In this document: positions 23,335 through 32,344 of the stretch, piece by piece
How positions within the stretch are numbered: position 1 is the first letter of the stretch
Layout of the letters: each line of letters starts with the position of its first letter
Translations under genes and position numbers: made by a program
Notes under the pieces: generated by a model
The model's database searches: none
Told to the model about the DNA's origin: nothing
The model's input: the letters and a program-made list of their open reading frames with translations, nothing else
NCBI RefSeq assembly: GCF_030815485.1
Contig: NZ_JAUSWV010000001.1
Coordinates: forward strand, 62,001 to 126,000
DNA from: Streptomyces rishiriensis
GTDB lineage: Bacteria; Actinomycetota; Actinomycetes; Streptomycetales; Streptomycetaceae
Direction: 5' to 3'
Length of the DNA stretch: 64,000 bases

Positions 23335-24327
23335 TCAGAACCTTTCCCATGCTGCTGTCGTGCAGTTGTCGCACAGCGAGCCCGGGAAGTCGGCAGGCAG
23401 GAGCAGGCCGCAACTGCCCTCGCAGGCGTGCAGCTCGGTGTCGGTGTGGTCGGTCCCGCATCCCAGGCAAAGCCGGACGGTGTCCGGCACCGCCTCGACG
23501 GTGGCTGCCTCCAGCACCAGCGCCTCCTCGTCACAGGTCGGGCAGACCTGGACCGGGCGCAGTCCCTCGACCCGGTCGTCGGGTGTCTGGCCGCGCACGA
23601 TCCAGGCGTAGTCGAGCGCCGCCCCGGCCGGGTCCTGCCAGGCCAGCAGGCAGAAGCGGCACGCCGGTTGCCCCCCGCCTGCGACGAGGGCGGGCTGCGC
23701 GCACTCCGGGCATTCCACGGTGACAGCCGTGAGCGGGGCCAGGCCGGCGCGGATGTCCTTGGTGCGCTTGTCCACGTAGGCGGTGATCCCGCGCAGCTGT
23801 GACCGCACCACGTTCATGGTCGTCTCCGCCGCAGCGGTGTCGGCCGCGTCCAGACCGGGCAGCAGCTCCGCGTCGAGGAAGATCAGCAGGAAGTCGAGCA
23901 CGGCGGCGGCGCGGGACTCGATGGCGGCGGCGTTCGTGGTCAGGCCCCAGTGGGCCAGCGCGTTGCGGTCGCGGGCCAGCCTCTTGACCGCGGCGACGCC
24001 CTTGGGAGGCAGCTTCACTTCGGCGATCTTTTGGAGGCGCCCCATGGCCTCGGCCAAGGTGCAAGAGAGGAAGTCGCCTCTGGCGAAGGCGGCACGGGTG
24101 GCGCCGTCGGGCTTGGCGACCACCAGCGCCCAGTGCTCCTGCTGGAGCCTGGCCTTGAGTAGGGTCTCGGTGGCGTCCTGAAGGCTGCGCACCGCGTACT
24201 TCAGGTCCCGCGGGGTGGGGTCCACGCCCGGGGCCGTCGCGAGCCGGTTGGTGACGTCGACCAGGTAGTCCAGGCCGTTCTCGACCGGGGGGAAGCGGAG
24301 CTCGGGTCGCTGCGGCGCAGCGCTCAC
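23335..24327 (-). CDS. HEPN-like protein with C-terminal zinc ribbons
   Basis: The 330-aa protein has an all-helical N-terminal domain of about 200 residues with the RX4H motif RNALAH at 121-126 (VKRLARDRNALAHWGL), the active-site signature of HEPN ribonucleases. The C-terminal third carries several Cys pairs (CPEC..CRFC, CPTC..CLGC, CEGSC..CDNC), which should form two or three zinc ribbons. HEPN proteins often act in toxin or antiviral systems by cutting RNA. No antitoxin-like partner is adjacent, so this role is inferred. The GTG at 24327 lacks a clear ribosome site. Confidence 0.55.
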   Translation of the reverse strand: MSAAPQRPELRFPPVENGLDYLVDVTNRLATAPGVDPTPRDLKYAVRSLQDATETLLKARLQQEHWALVVAKPDGATRAAFARGDFLSCTLAEAMGRLQKIAEVKLPPKGVAAVKRLARDRNALAHWGLTTNAAAIESRAAAVLDFLLIFLDAELLPGLDAADTAAAETTMNVVRSQLRGITAYVDKRTKDIRAGLAPLTAVTVECPECAQPALVAGGGQPACRFCLLAWQDPAGAALDYAWIVRGQTPDDRVEGLRPVQVCPTCDEEALVLEAATVEAVPDTVRLCLGCGTDHTDTELHACEGSCGLLLPADFPGSLCDNCTTAAWERF

Positions 24328-24986
24328 GCTTCGTCCTTCGGCCAGGCCGTGCGCCCCGTGCTCGGCGGGGTCTTCCCCGTCATCTTCTCCCCCGCTGCTC
24401 TCGGGCCGTCCTGGCCAAGTCCTCGCGTGAGCCGGAGACCTGCGGACGCTGCTTGTCGTGTCCAGGTCGGTCTCTGATTCCGGTTAAGCAGAGGGTATGC
24501 CGAGACAGCCGTCGAAAGCGCCTGCCACCTCGCCCACTCCCTGCGGCCTGAGAGTTAGAGCCCCGACGGCCGCGGACTATGCTCTGGGTGCGATCGACAC
24601 CCTCGCCGGGGCGCTGTCCGCGCTCGAACCGGACGTCGCGGCAGCCCTCGCGCCAGTGGCGGCCGCCAACACCAATGCACAGGGCCGGAGTGATCGGCGC
24701 TACGGCCCTTCTGAATCTCTGCCGCTTTCAAACCTGGCCGCCGTCGGGCACAGCCGCGAGGGCATGTCACCCCATAGCCCGGGCAGCTCAGCACGGGCAA
24801 GGACCGCGACGGCCTGGACCACCTCCGAGTTGACGGGAAGCATGCGGTGAGCGGCGGCGCGGTGGCGGGCAGAGGGCCCGGACGACGGGGTGGGGGCGAT
24901 GCCGCAGGCCCCGTCATCCCGCAGGATCTCGGCACGGTGGGGCCCGGTGTCGTGCAGGGCGCTGGCGGCGGAGGGTGGGTGAGAGG
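24328..24986. other. Gap with possible gene fragments, no confident gene
   Basis: A rightward frame from ATG 24497 (to 24850) reads sensibly for about 60 residues (TAADYALGAIDTLAGALSALEPDVAAALAPVAAA) and then loses protein character. A leftward frame around 24970-24705 reads ...MLPVNSEVVQAVAVLARAEL and could be another broken tail. Neither has neighbours or motifs to support it. Confidence 0.3.
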
Positions 24987-26792
24987 TCAGCCGACGATGT
25001 CGACGCCGAAGCCGCGGGCCAAGGCGGTCAGTTGGTGGTCATATCCCTGGCCGACCGCTCGTACACGCCATCCCGGACCACGCCGGTAGACCTCGGCGAG
25101 CAGCAGCGTTCGTTCGGTGGTCGCGGCGTCCAGGGTGGCCGTTGCCACGGCTCGCGTGCCGGTTCCCTGGGCGACGGTGATCTCGATGGCTCCGGCCTGG
25201 GCGAATGTCGCGGGTCCGTCGATGGCAGCGGCGATGACGATTTTACGGACGGCGTCGTGAAGAGAGGTCAGGTCCGCTGTGATGGCTTGTTCACTGGGAC
25301 CGTCGGTGGTCAGGCGCACGGTCGCGTCGGGTCGTTCGGGCGCGCTGTAGAAGATGAAGTCCTCGTCGCAGGAGACCTGTTCGTCCTCGTCGAGAACGAA
25401 CGCGACCACGTCGATCTCGCAGCTGATCTGATGGCCCCAGCTTGCAGTGACCGTCCACGTTCCGGCGCCGTCGTGTGCGGCCGGCAGGTCGATAACGCCA
25501 CCGCGGGGAAGGATCTGGACATCGACCGGGTCGGTCGTCTCCACGTCTCGGGCGTTGCCCGATGGCGACGTGAGCGTGGTGAGCCAGTCGGCGTCGTGGA
25601 CCGGCAGGTCGCGTGCCGTGATGTGGGGCATGCGGCGGTCCCCGGCCCCGTCGGCCAAGAGGATCACATCCGTGACGCCGGCGGAGAGATTGACGGCGGC
25701 GGCTCCGCCCAGCTCCGCGATGCGGGTGCGCAGCGCCGAAGCGTGGTCGTGGGGACCGCCCAGCACCAGGATCCGGCGCCCGGACAGCGGTGCGGCAGTG
25801 GCTGGGCGGTCGGTGCGCCGCTGGACGGGTATGGACGGTGCCGGCGGCACCGGGTTCGCGTGAGCGGTACCGGCCTGCACGCCGGCGAGCAGGCCGAGAA
25901 AGGCATCCTCCGTAATCACCGGCACGCCCGCACTTCGTGCGGCACGGAACTTGGCGCTGTCGGAGTCGGTCTCGTCGGTGACCAGCACGCTGGTGTGACG
26001 GCTGACCGAGCCCACCACGTTCAACCCTGCCTCGACGGAGCGCGCGACGAGTTCCTCCCGGGCGGTGCGCGTGTCACCGGTGAAGGCGACCTTCATGCCC
26101 TGCACCAACGGTGCGCCGGGAACGAGCCGACCGGGGTTACGGTGCACGCAGGGGGTCTTCGGCACCCTGGGCGGATACCCCGACCCTTGCTTGGGCGGGC
26201 ACGCCACCAGCGGGAGGGAAAGGCCCAGCTCCCCCGCTGCGGCCAGCGAGCCGCGCAGGATCCCGGCGAGTACACGAGCGTCGTCCAGGGCATCGTGCGC
26301 CCGCTGCTGGGGCACTTTGTAGTGGGCGGCCAGGGAGGCCAGCTTCAGGTCGTCGGTGGGCGGCGCGACCCGCCGGTTTAGCGCGAGCGTGCACATCCGT
26401 TGCGATACCGGCAGCCACGATCGGGCCCGGGCGAACTCGCGCGCGAGGAACTCGTAGTCGAACTGGGCGTTGTGCGCCACCATCACCCGGCCGGCCAGCA
26501 GTGTCCCGATGTGCTCGGCGACCTCCTCGAACACCGGCGCGCCGCGCAGCCGCTCCCTCGTGAGGCCATGGATGTGCACCGGCCCGGGGTCACAGCCCGG
26601 ATCCAGCAGTGTGGAGAACTCCTCCACCAGCTCCCCGGCCGTGTCCAGTGTCAGCACGGCCACCGAGAGCACCCGGTGCTCGTACGGCCTCAGGCCCGAT
26701 GTCTCCACGTCCACGACCGCCCACCCGGTAGCTCCGGATACGGCGTTGAACACATCAGCGGCAACCGGCACCCCATTCATGCCGGTCAGCAT
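24987..26792 (-). CDS. DnaQ-type exonuclease - BRCT - TerD fusion protein
   Basis: The roughly 601-aa protein combines three parts. Residues about 12-180 are a DEDDh 3'-5' exonuclease (AVVDVETSGLRP, VMVAHNAQFDYEFL, RAHDALDDARVLAGIL). Residues about 230-400 hold BRCT-like segments (GMKVAFTGDTRTAREEL..AGLNVVGSVSRHTSVLVTDET and GRRILVLGG). Residues about 430-601 are a TerD stress-protein domain (EIDVVAFVLDEDEQVSCDEDFIFYS, ELTSL-like ADLTSLHD..KIVIAAAIDG, TLLLAEVYRRG). It may link DNA processing to the Ter stress system. Starts at 26816 (TTG), 26792 and 26780 (ATG) are possible. Confidence 0.85.
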   Translation of the reverse strand: MLTGMNGVPVAADVFNAVSGATGWAVVDVETSGLRPYEHRVLSVAVLTLDTAGELVEEFSTLLDPGCDPGPVHIHGLTRERLRGAPVFEEVAEHIGTLLAGRVMVAHNAQFDYEFLAREFARARSWLPVSQRMCTLALNRRVAPPTDDLKLASLAAHYKVPQQRAHDALDDARVLAGILRGSLAAAGELGLSLPLVACPPKQGSGYPPRVPKTPCVHRNPGRLVPGAPLVQGMKVAFTGDTRTAREELVARSVEAGLNVVGSVSRHTSVLVTDETDSDSAKFRAARSAGVPVITEDAFLGLLAGVQAGTAHANPVPPAPSIPVQRRTDRPATAAPLSGRRILVLGGPHDHASALRTRIAELGGAAAVNLSAGVTDVILLADGAGDRRMPHITARDLPVHDADWLTTLTSPSGNARDVETTDPVDVQILPRGGVIDLPAAHDGAGTWTVTASWGHQISCEIDVVAFVLDEDEQVSCDEDFIFYSAPERPDATVRLTTDGPSEQAITADLTSLHDAVRKIVIAAAIDGPATFAQAGAIEITVAQGTGTRAVATATLDAATTERTLLLAEVYRRGPGWRVRAVGQGYDHQLTALARGFGVDIVG

Positions 26793-27026
26793 CCCCTGCC
26801 CCGCCCCGCTGCTCAAAATCCTGCGGCTACGGCCTCACCTGCCTGGGCTCGGCCAGCGGTCTCCGCACCGGATCTTCCCGTCCTCGGAACACTGCGCACG
26901 CCATGGAGCACCGCGGCCGCGTGGTTCGATCCGGGCTGGGCCCGAGGGGCGCATTGAGAGGGCCTTCGACTGTCCACGCGCCACGTCGGGCGAGTCCGGT
27001 TCTCCGGTTCGATGCGGTTCAGGCGC

Positions 27027-27767
27027 TCACTGCAGGACCTGAGCGGTGCGAGCCGACGAGAGCCAGATGGGGAACTCCTGCAGAAGCCGGTCGTAGAGGA
27101 GGTCGTCGCGTACGGTGCGCGGATCACGGCCGGCGTGGAAGAAGCCTGCGTTGTCGACGATGCGATGTCTGGGTACGGCCAGGTCGTCGAGACGGCGGAG
27201 AAAGGCGAACTCGTTGTCGTCGGGGTCGCCGAAGCCGATGAACTGCCAGAACAGCGGCAGGCGGGCGGCTTTGCACAGGTAGCGTTCGGCGGCGGACTTG
27301 CTGGTGGGCCCGCCGTCGGTCTGGAAGAACACCAGGGCCGGGTCGTCGCTGCCGGAAGCCAGGTAGTGGTCGATGACCTCGTCCATGGCCCAGTGGTAGT
27401 TCGTCCGCCCCATGTGGCCAAGGTTCTCGTGCAGTTTGCTGATGCGGCCACGATGCCCTCCGAGCCTGAGGTCGGTGGATCCGTCGACGTCGGTGGAGAA
27501 GAACACCACCGGTACCGTGCCGTCGTCATCGAGGTGCGCGGACAGGGAGAGGACCTGTTCACCGAGATGCTGCATGGTGCCGTCTTTGTAGTAGGGCCGC
27601 ATCGAGCCTGAACGGTCCAACACGAGATACACAGCAGCACGCACCCCCTCGAGACCGTGCGCGCGCACGCTGGACCCGGCCGCCTTGTACAGGCTCACCA
27701 GATCCGGGGCCTGCGCCTGCATCTTGGACAGATTGATTGCCGGGGCCTCGTTCTGAACCCTGCCCAT
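27027..27767 (-). CDS. VWA-domain protein, TerF/TerY-like
   Basis: The 246-aa protein has a short N-terminal segment (LSKMQAQAPDLVSLYKAAG) and a von Willebrand A domain with the MIDAS DxSxS motif (YLVLDRSGSMRPYY), then TNYHWAMDEVI and ALVFFQTDGG. It matches the VWA part of the TerF/TerY proteins of tellurium-resistance-type stress loci. It follows the TerD fusion gene on the same strand side, so the two may work together. ATG 27767 was chosen because GGAG lies 8 nt upstream. The frame remains open to 27839. Confidence 0.8.
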   Translation of the reverse strand: MGRVQNEAPAINLSKMQAQAPDLVSLYKAAGSSVRAHGLEGVRAAVYLVLDRSGSMRPYYKDGTMQHLGEQVLSLSAHLDDDGTVPVVFFSTDVDGSTDLRLGGHRGRISKLHENLGHMGRTNYHWAMDEVIDHYLASGSDDPALVFFQTDGGPTSKSAAERYLCKAARLPLFWQFIGFGDPDDNEFAFLRRLDDLAVPRHRIVDNAGFFHAGRDPRTVRDDLLYDRLLQEFPIWLSSARTAQVLQ

Positions 27768-27941
27768 GGTCACCACTCCTGTGTCGCGCAACACCCTCAT
27801 CTTCTCGGTCGAGGTGACCCACGAAGGAGAGTTCTCCACCGGGTCTGATTGCTGTGCTGTGTGCGCTTTAACTTGCAGGCAACCGGATCATGGGAAAGCG
27901 GGGCTGGCGCGTCCGCGGCCCTATGCGTTCGGTCTTGCGTG

Positions 27942-29050
27942 TCAACGCTGCGGAAGATCCCACGAGAAGTGGGATGGGCCGTGCTTCGTCATAGCCTTGC
28001 ACAGCGCTTTGACCATCGCTTGCGGGTTCGCTGCCGGAACTGCTCTGTACTCCGTGACCTCCAGTGCGAAAACGAACAGGTCCCGCGCGTGCAGGGCCCC
28101 GATGCTGTCGCTGGCCGCTGCGGTGAACAGTGCGTCGAAGGAGGTCACATCGTTGGACGACCAGGCCGACATGAGGCGCAGGGTGAGGGCGCGATCGGGC
28201 GGCACCCTTTCGTCCAGGCTTTCCGTCTCGCCGCTCTCCGCAGGCCTTCCGGTGGCGAACTCACTGCCGGTGACCATGGTCACCGAGTCCACGTAGGCGG
28301 CGACCGTACGAGCCATGGCCAGCAGGTCCTCAAGTGGCAGTGCCAGTATCGCGCCCAGACGATGTTCGGCTTCGTCGACCTCTCCCAGCGCGGCCTGAGC
28401 CACGGCTGCCTGAAGGTAGACCTGCGCCAACTGGTGTTCCTCGGCGACATGCTTCACGTACCGATCCCCTATCGTCGCATCGATGAAGCCGCAGCGAGCG
28501 GCAAGGTCCTTTTCGTCCTGGTCGGTCCAGGGCGTGTACGCATTGGGATGGGCCTTGCGTTTCTCCTCCACGGTGGAGGCTTTGGGCAGCTTTGGTGCTG
28601 TCTCGGTGGGTTGGATGGGCACGAGGTCGGCAGGGTAGGGGGTGAGTTTAAGTCCTTGGAGCTTCCAGCGGATGGAGTTCGCGCTTCGTCCGAGGTTAGA
28701 GGCCAATTGCTGGAGACTGCTGCCTGCGCGGTGGGCGTCCCGCAGATGCTGCTCGGCCTCGGCCGTCCACGCGGCCCCCGGGTGGGCGGCTCGTCTCTTC
28801 ACGCTGGCCGCAGTGGTGGCCGATGGCCGGGGGCGGGGCGGTTCGGGGGTGGGGCAGGCTCTTGCTGCGGTGATGAGGCGGCCGATGTCGCTGAGGTCGC
28901 GGGGCCCAGTTCGCCCGTGAGTTCGCCGTGGATGATGCCGTCGGACGAGTAGACGAGGACGGTCAGTTCCATCCTGCCGTCGTGTGCCGGTTGCGCGGTC
29001 AGGCAGTAGCGGCGGTGCGGGTCGCCGAATTCCAGCTTCACCTTGGGCAT
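27942..29050 (-). pseudogene. SANT/Myb-like DNA-binding protein, frame broken by one base
   Basis: From ATG 29050 the frame reads MPKVKLEFGDPHRRYCLTAQ..VLVYSSDGIIHGELTGELGP and then fails. Adding one base to the four-base run at 28901-28904 continues into the long frame ending at 27942 (GPRDLSDIGRLITAARACP). The restored product is about 370 aa: a beta-rich N-terminus, a helix-turn-helix resembling SANT/Myb (AWTAEAEQHLRDAHRAG..LASNLGRSANSIRWKLQGL), a second similar segment (YTPWTDQDEKDLAARC), and a C-terminal helical domain. The break is either a real mutation or an assembly error in a short homopolymer. Confidence 0.6.
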
Positions 29051-29245
29051 AGCGGGACGGGGGTGCGGCTGGGTGTCGGGAAACTGATCGGGGCAGGGGG
29101 AACCCGGTATGCAGGGGCGAGCAACTCATGTGCGCGCCAGGACGTCGGCACGCTTTCCCCGTTGTCGAGTCGGTGGGAGGTCTGGCTGGCCTTCCTGTCG
29201 CAGGCTGCGTAGAGGACGTGCAGCCCCTGGCCGGTGAACAGACCG

Positions 29246-29369
29246 CTATGTTCCTGTGTTCCGAAGCGGGATGGTCAGGGTGCCCGCACCGGGTAAGGGC
29301 TCGAGGACGACGGCGTCCGGGTCGCCATGCCAGGAGTCGTCTTCGTCCCGGAAGGCGTAGATGAGGGTC
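29246..29369 (-). CDS. Possible short ORF, about 40 aa
   Basis: A TTG near 29369 preceded by GAAAGGA opens LTLIYAFRDEDDSWHGDPDAVVLEPLPG and runs to the TAG at 29246. It may be an intact small protein or the tail of the broken DUF2399 gene to its right. Evidence is weak. Confidence 0.3.
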
Positions 29370-29381
29370 AATCGTGTCCTT

Positions 29382-29945
29382 TCACGTGGAGATCGATTCG
29401 CCGGGGCGAGCTGTGCCATCCTCGCCCCCCGATAGACGGTCCGCGTCGTGCGCCGGAGCATGTGCCTTCGAAGTCGTAACGTTCGCGTCCTGCGTGGCGA
29501 GGAGGCGGTCGAGGACTGCGTCGTGTTCCTGGTATGACGATGCGGCCGCCTGTGTGCATGGCCCAGCTCTGTGCTGCTGTGGGCGGGTGGCAGTGCGCCG
29601 ATGGGGATGGCTGAAGGTGTGCTTCGCGTTGTGTGGACGATGGTGGCGCCCATGGCCACCAGTTCGGCGCCGTAGAGCTGGTGCACTGTGGCGGCGATCT
29701 GCAGGCCTGCGTTGTCGAGGTCGCCGGCATAGTGCAGGGGGACCCCTTGGTCCACGGCGAGTTGGAAGAGGGCGTGGTCGACGGCGCGCAACTGGCCGCT
29801 GGTGCAGGCCAGGGGCAGGGTGCTGGCCCGGGCGAGGGCTTCTTCCAGGATCGAGGGATTTTCCACCACCGTGAGGGGTGTGGGTGCCAGGCGCGGTGGC
29901 GAGAGGGTGAGGTCGAGGAGGGTCAGGCTCCGGACACCGGTTCAC
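29382..29945 (-). pseudogene. DUF2399 (JetD-like toprim) gene remnant
   Basis: The leftward frame carries the DUF2399 core: VVENPSILEEALARAS, PLACTSGQLRAVDHALFQLA, LHYAGDLDNAGLQIAATV. These are toprim-type acidic and TSG motifs shared with the C-terminal part of TIGR02679/Wadjet JetD-type proteins. The N-terminal domain is missing. After LVAMGATIVH the sense continues in another frame (SSYQEHDAVLDRLLATQDAN), so there is also a frameshift. Remnant of a plasmid-defence-type nuclease gene. Confidence 0.6.
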
Positions 29946-30396
29946 CGCTGCGGCTCCACCGCGCGGCCGTGGCCGGGCAGCCCTGTACGCGCGGCCGGTG
30001 CCAGCACCGGCATCGCCTTGCAGCCGACGATGTCGCAGCGCCAGGGCGCATCGACGTACGCGGCCGTCCGCGTGGCTTCAGCGCCCCGCGTCGGCGCACC
30101 GTGAGCGACGAGGCCGGCCTCCTGGCCGCGCGAGGACCGCGCATCCACCACCCGCATCCGTCCTACACGCATTCTCTGCAGGCCGCTTCATACGTGATCA
30201 GCGGCGGATGTTCAAGCTGCCGCCAGACCCTCAACGTCTAGGCGCTGCAGTCCGATTGGTCACCGCAAAGCGTCGTTGCGTCTACTCCACCGACGGCACA
30301 GCCCCGCCGAGGCGAAAGGAGAGCGTTGTCTTCCAGCCACTGCGTGTGGCGTTGTCCGGGACGAAGCGCAGCTGGGCCGGCGGCCACGCGAGGCCT
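29946..30396. other. Region without a supported gene
   Basis: About 450 nt with several overlapping short frames and no ribosome site or motif. A rightward frame ending near 30241 (EAGLLAARGPRIHHPH..) has some protein-like composition but no start. It may be further debris from the DUF2399 locus. Confidence 0.3.
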
Positions 30397-32280
30397 CTAC
30401 CCGTTGTGCGGGGCGGTCAGCGTATGAAGAAAGTCCTGTGTCCTGTCGTCCGTCGAGTAGAAGCGCGTCCCTCGGGTGCCTCTGGTGGCGAGTACGCGGT
30501 AGGTGTTCAGTGCGTACTGCAGGTAGCGGTGGGGCGGGAGGTCGCGCAGCTGGGAGTCGCGGCTTTCCTCGGGGTGGGCGACCCACTGATCGCCCACCCG
30601 GACGAGGTCTCCGCCCATGATGACGGCGTTGTAGGCGTATTCCATTCCTTGGGCGGTGTAGATGCAGCCGATCTGGTCGTGGCCGCCGGTGTCGGTGGCC
30701 CAGAAGGGGCGGGCTGGTATGTCGGGGTGGTCGATTACGGGATCGTCGGCGCGGGAGTTCCATGGGCGTGCCCAGGTTTGTGGCCCGTTTGGCCCGTCCC
30801 AGGGGATTTCTACTTCCGGCAGCAGTGGTGGGGTCGTTGGGGAGTCCCATGGCCAGCAGTAGCCGGCGGTCATCCGTGCGGTCCGGCCGGCGTGGATATG
30901 TTCGGCGATCCAGTGCTCGAGCCGTTCGGGGTTGGGTGCGACTGCCAGGTCGTAGTCGGTGCCCTCCCAAACTGGGGCGGTGCCCTGGGGCCGGAAGAGG
31001 TGATCGACCCACTGTTGGTAGGCGCGTGAGCCGTTGCAGCGAAACTGGCTGACCAGGTCGATGTGGGCGAAGGAGTATCCGCTGCGCTGTGCGTGCTGTC
31101 GGAGCTGGTCGAGTGTGAGGCCTTCTGTCGGCCGTACGATCTGTCGCTCGTCGAGGAACAGCACCGTCACGGCGGCCCGGTCGAGCAGCTTGCCGAGGAT
31201 CACCGGGAATGCGCCTTGCTGGTGATCGGGGTAGGTGCGGGCGCGGTGGGCCTCGTCCAGGAGGATCACACTGTCGTCGGTGATGTGGGCCGGGATCTTG
31301 TCGAGGAAGGTGGCGATAAGGCCTCGGAAGTCTTCGCCGACGGTCCTGCGTAGTTGTCGGGTGAGGGTCCCGGACGGGGACAGCAGTCGTGGATTGCCGT
31401 TGGGCTGTCTGCACAGGTCGCCCAGCAGCCGGCAGGCGATGACGGTCTTGCCGGTGCCCGGTCCCCCGGTCACGACGACGATGTTCTTCGTTCCCCGCTC
31501 GCGTGCCGCATCCACCGCGTGCAGGACCTCTTGGCGGGCCAGGTCCTGGTCGCCGATGAGGGTAAAGGCGTCGCGGCCCTCGATGACTTCACCTGCCCGC
31601 TCCAAGAGCGCCGCCGAGGGGCGGTGTTCGACGTGGAGGAAGCGCTCGATGTCGTCGCGGCCGGTGGGGCTCAGCTCGGCGCAGCCTAGTCGCTGGGCCA
31701 GGGCTTGCGGGGATGGTTGCGCAGTGAGATCGTCGCGCCCCAGTACGGGGTACGCGGCCGCCGGGCCGCGAGCGGCTGGTGCACGAAGGGCGGCGACCAG
31801 GTCGGCGGGGGCGTCGTGGAGTACTACGGTGCCGCGGGCGGTCAACGGGAAGTCGGCGCGGCTCACCCACTGCTGCAGGTAGTGCACGTAGCCGCCGACC
31901 TGACGGGCCGGGTGCTGTACGACGCGTTCTCTCACGCGGACCATTCCGGGCCGGGCGGTGCTGAGTTGGGCGCGCGTCCACTGCTTCAGCTCGATCGCAA
32001 CGGCACACAGACACCCGTCGGCGTCCCTGCCAAGGACAAGGGCGTCGATGCGCTCTCCCGTGGCGGGCAGCGAGTACTCCAGCAGTAGGTGCAGGTCGTC
32101 CAGCCCGGCGATGTGAAGGATCGAGGTGAGGGCCGGCCAGCTGCGACGCCAACTGTGCACCTCCTGCGTGCTGGGTGCCAGCCCGAACACCTTCGTGAAG
32201 CGCCGTTCGGCCGCGTTGATGAACGCCTCATCGCCCACACTGCGGGCCGCCTGGGCCACCGTGCCACCGTAGAGATGCAT
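30397..32280 (-). CDS. DUF2075-type helicase with N-terminal PD-(D/E)xK nuclease
   Basis: The 627-aa protein starts with a nuclease-like domain: E68, D79 (GERIDALVLG) and E97-x-K99 (VAIELKQW). A superfamily-1-like motor of the DUF2075/Schlafen-helicase group follows, with Walker A GGPGTGKT (272-279), DEAH box LLDEAHRAR (342-345), FLDERQIVRP, LVSQFRCNGS and a late IYTAQGMEYAYNAVIMGGDL. Nuclease plus helicase in one chain is common in antiphage and DNA-repair enzymes. It is a lone gene with no methylase. The ATG at 32280 has no strong ribosome site. Confidence 0.8.
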   Translation of the reverse strand: MHLYGGTVAQAARSVGDEAFINAAERRFTKVFGLAPSTQEVHSWRRSWPALTSILHIAGLDDLHLLLEYSLPATGERIDALVLGRDADGCLCAVAIELKQWTRAQLSTARPGMVRVRERVVQHPARQVGGYVHYLQQWVSRADFPLTARGTVVLHDAPADLVAALRAPAARGPAAAYPVLGRDDLTAQPSPQALAQRLGCAELSPTGRDDIERFLHVEHRPSAALLERAGEVIEGRDAFTLIGDQDLARQEVLHAVDAARERGTKNIVVVTGGPGTGKTVIACRLLGDLCRQPNGNPRLLSPSGTLTRQLRRTVGEDFRGLIATFLDKIPAHITDDSVILLDEAHRARTYPDHQQGAFPVILGKLLDRAAVTVLFLDERQIVRPTEGLTLDQLRQHAQRSGYSFAHIDLVSQFRCNGSRAYQQWVDHLFRPQGTAPVWEGTDYDLAVAPNPERLEHWIAEHIHAGRTARMTAGYCWPWDSPTTPPLLPEVEIPWDGPNGPQTWARPWNSRADDPVIDHPDIPARPFWATDTGGHDQIGCIYTAQGMEYAYNAVIMGGDLVRVGDQWVAHPEESRDSQLRDLPPHRYLQYALNTYRVLATRGTRGTRFYSTDDRTQDFLHTLTAPHNG

Positions 32281-32344
32281 ACGCGATCTATATCAACCCC
32301 AACTGGCAGGCAGCACGGCGGCATTGCCCAGGCCGGGCGATGAT

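Noticed and set aside
24497..24850. A 117-aa rightward ORF
   Set aside because: Only the first half looks like protein. There is no ribosome site, motif or operon partner, so it is mentioned only in the gap entry.
28642..28920. Rightward ORFs within the SANT-like gene region
   Set aside because: They are antisense to a leftward frame with clear DNA-binding segments.
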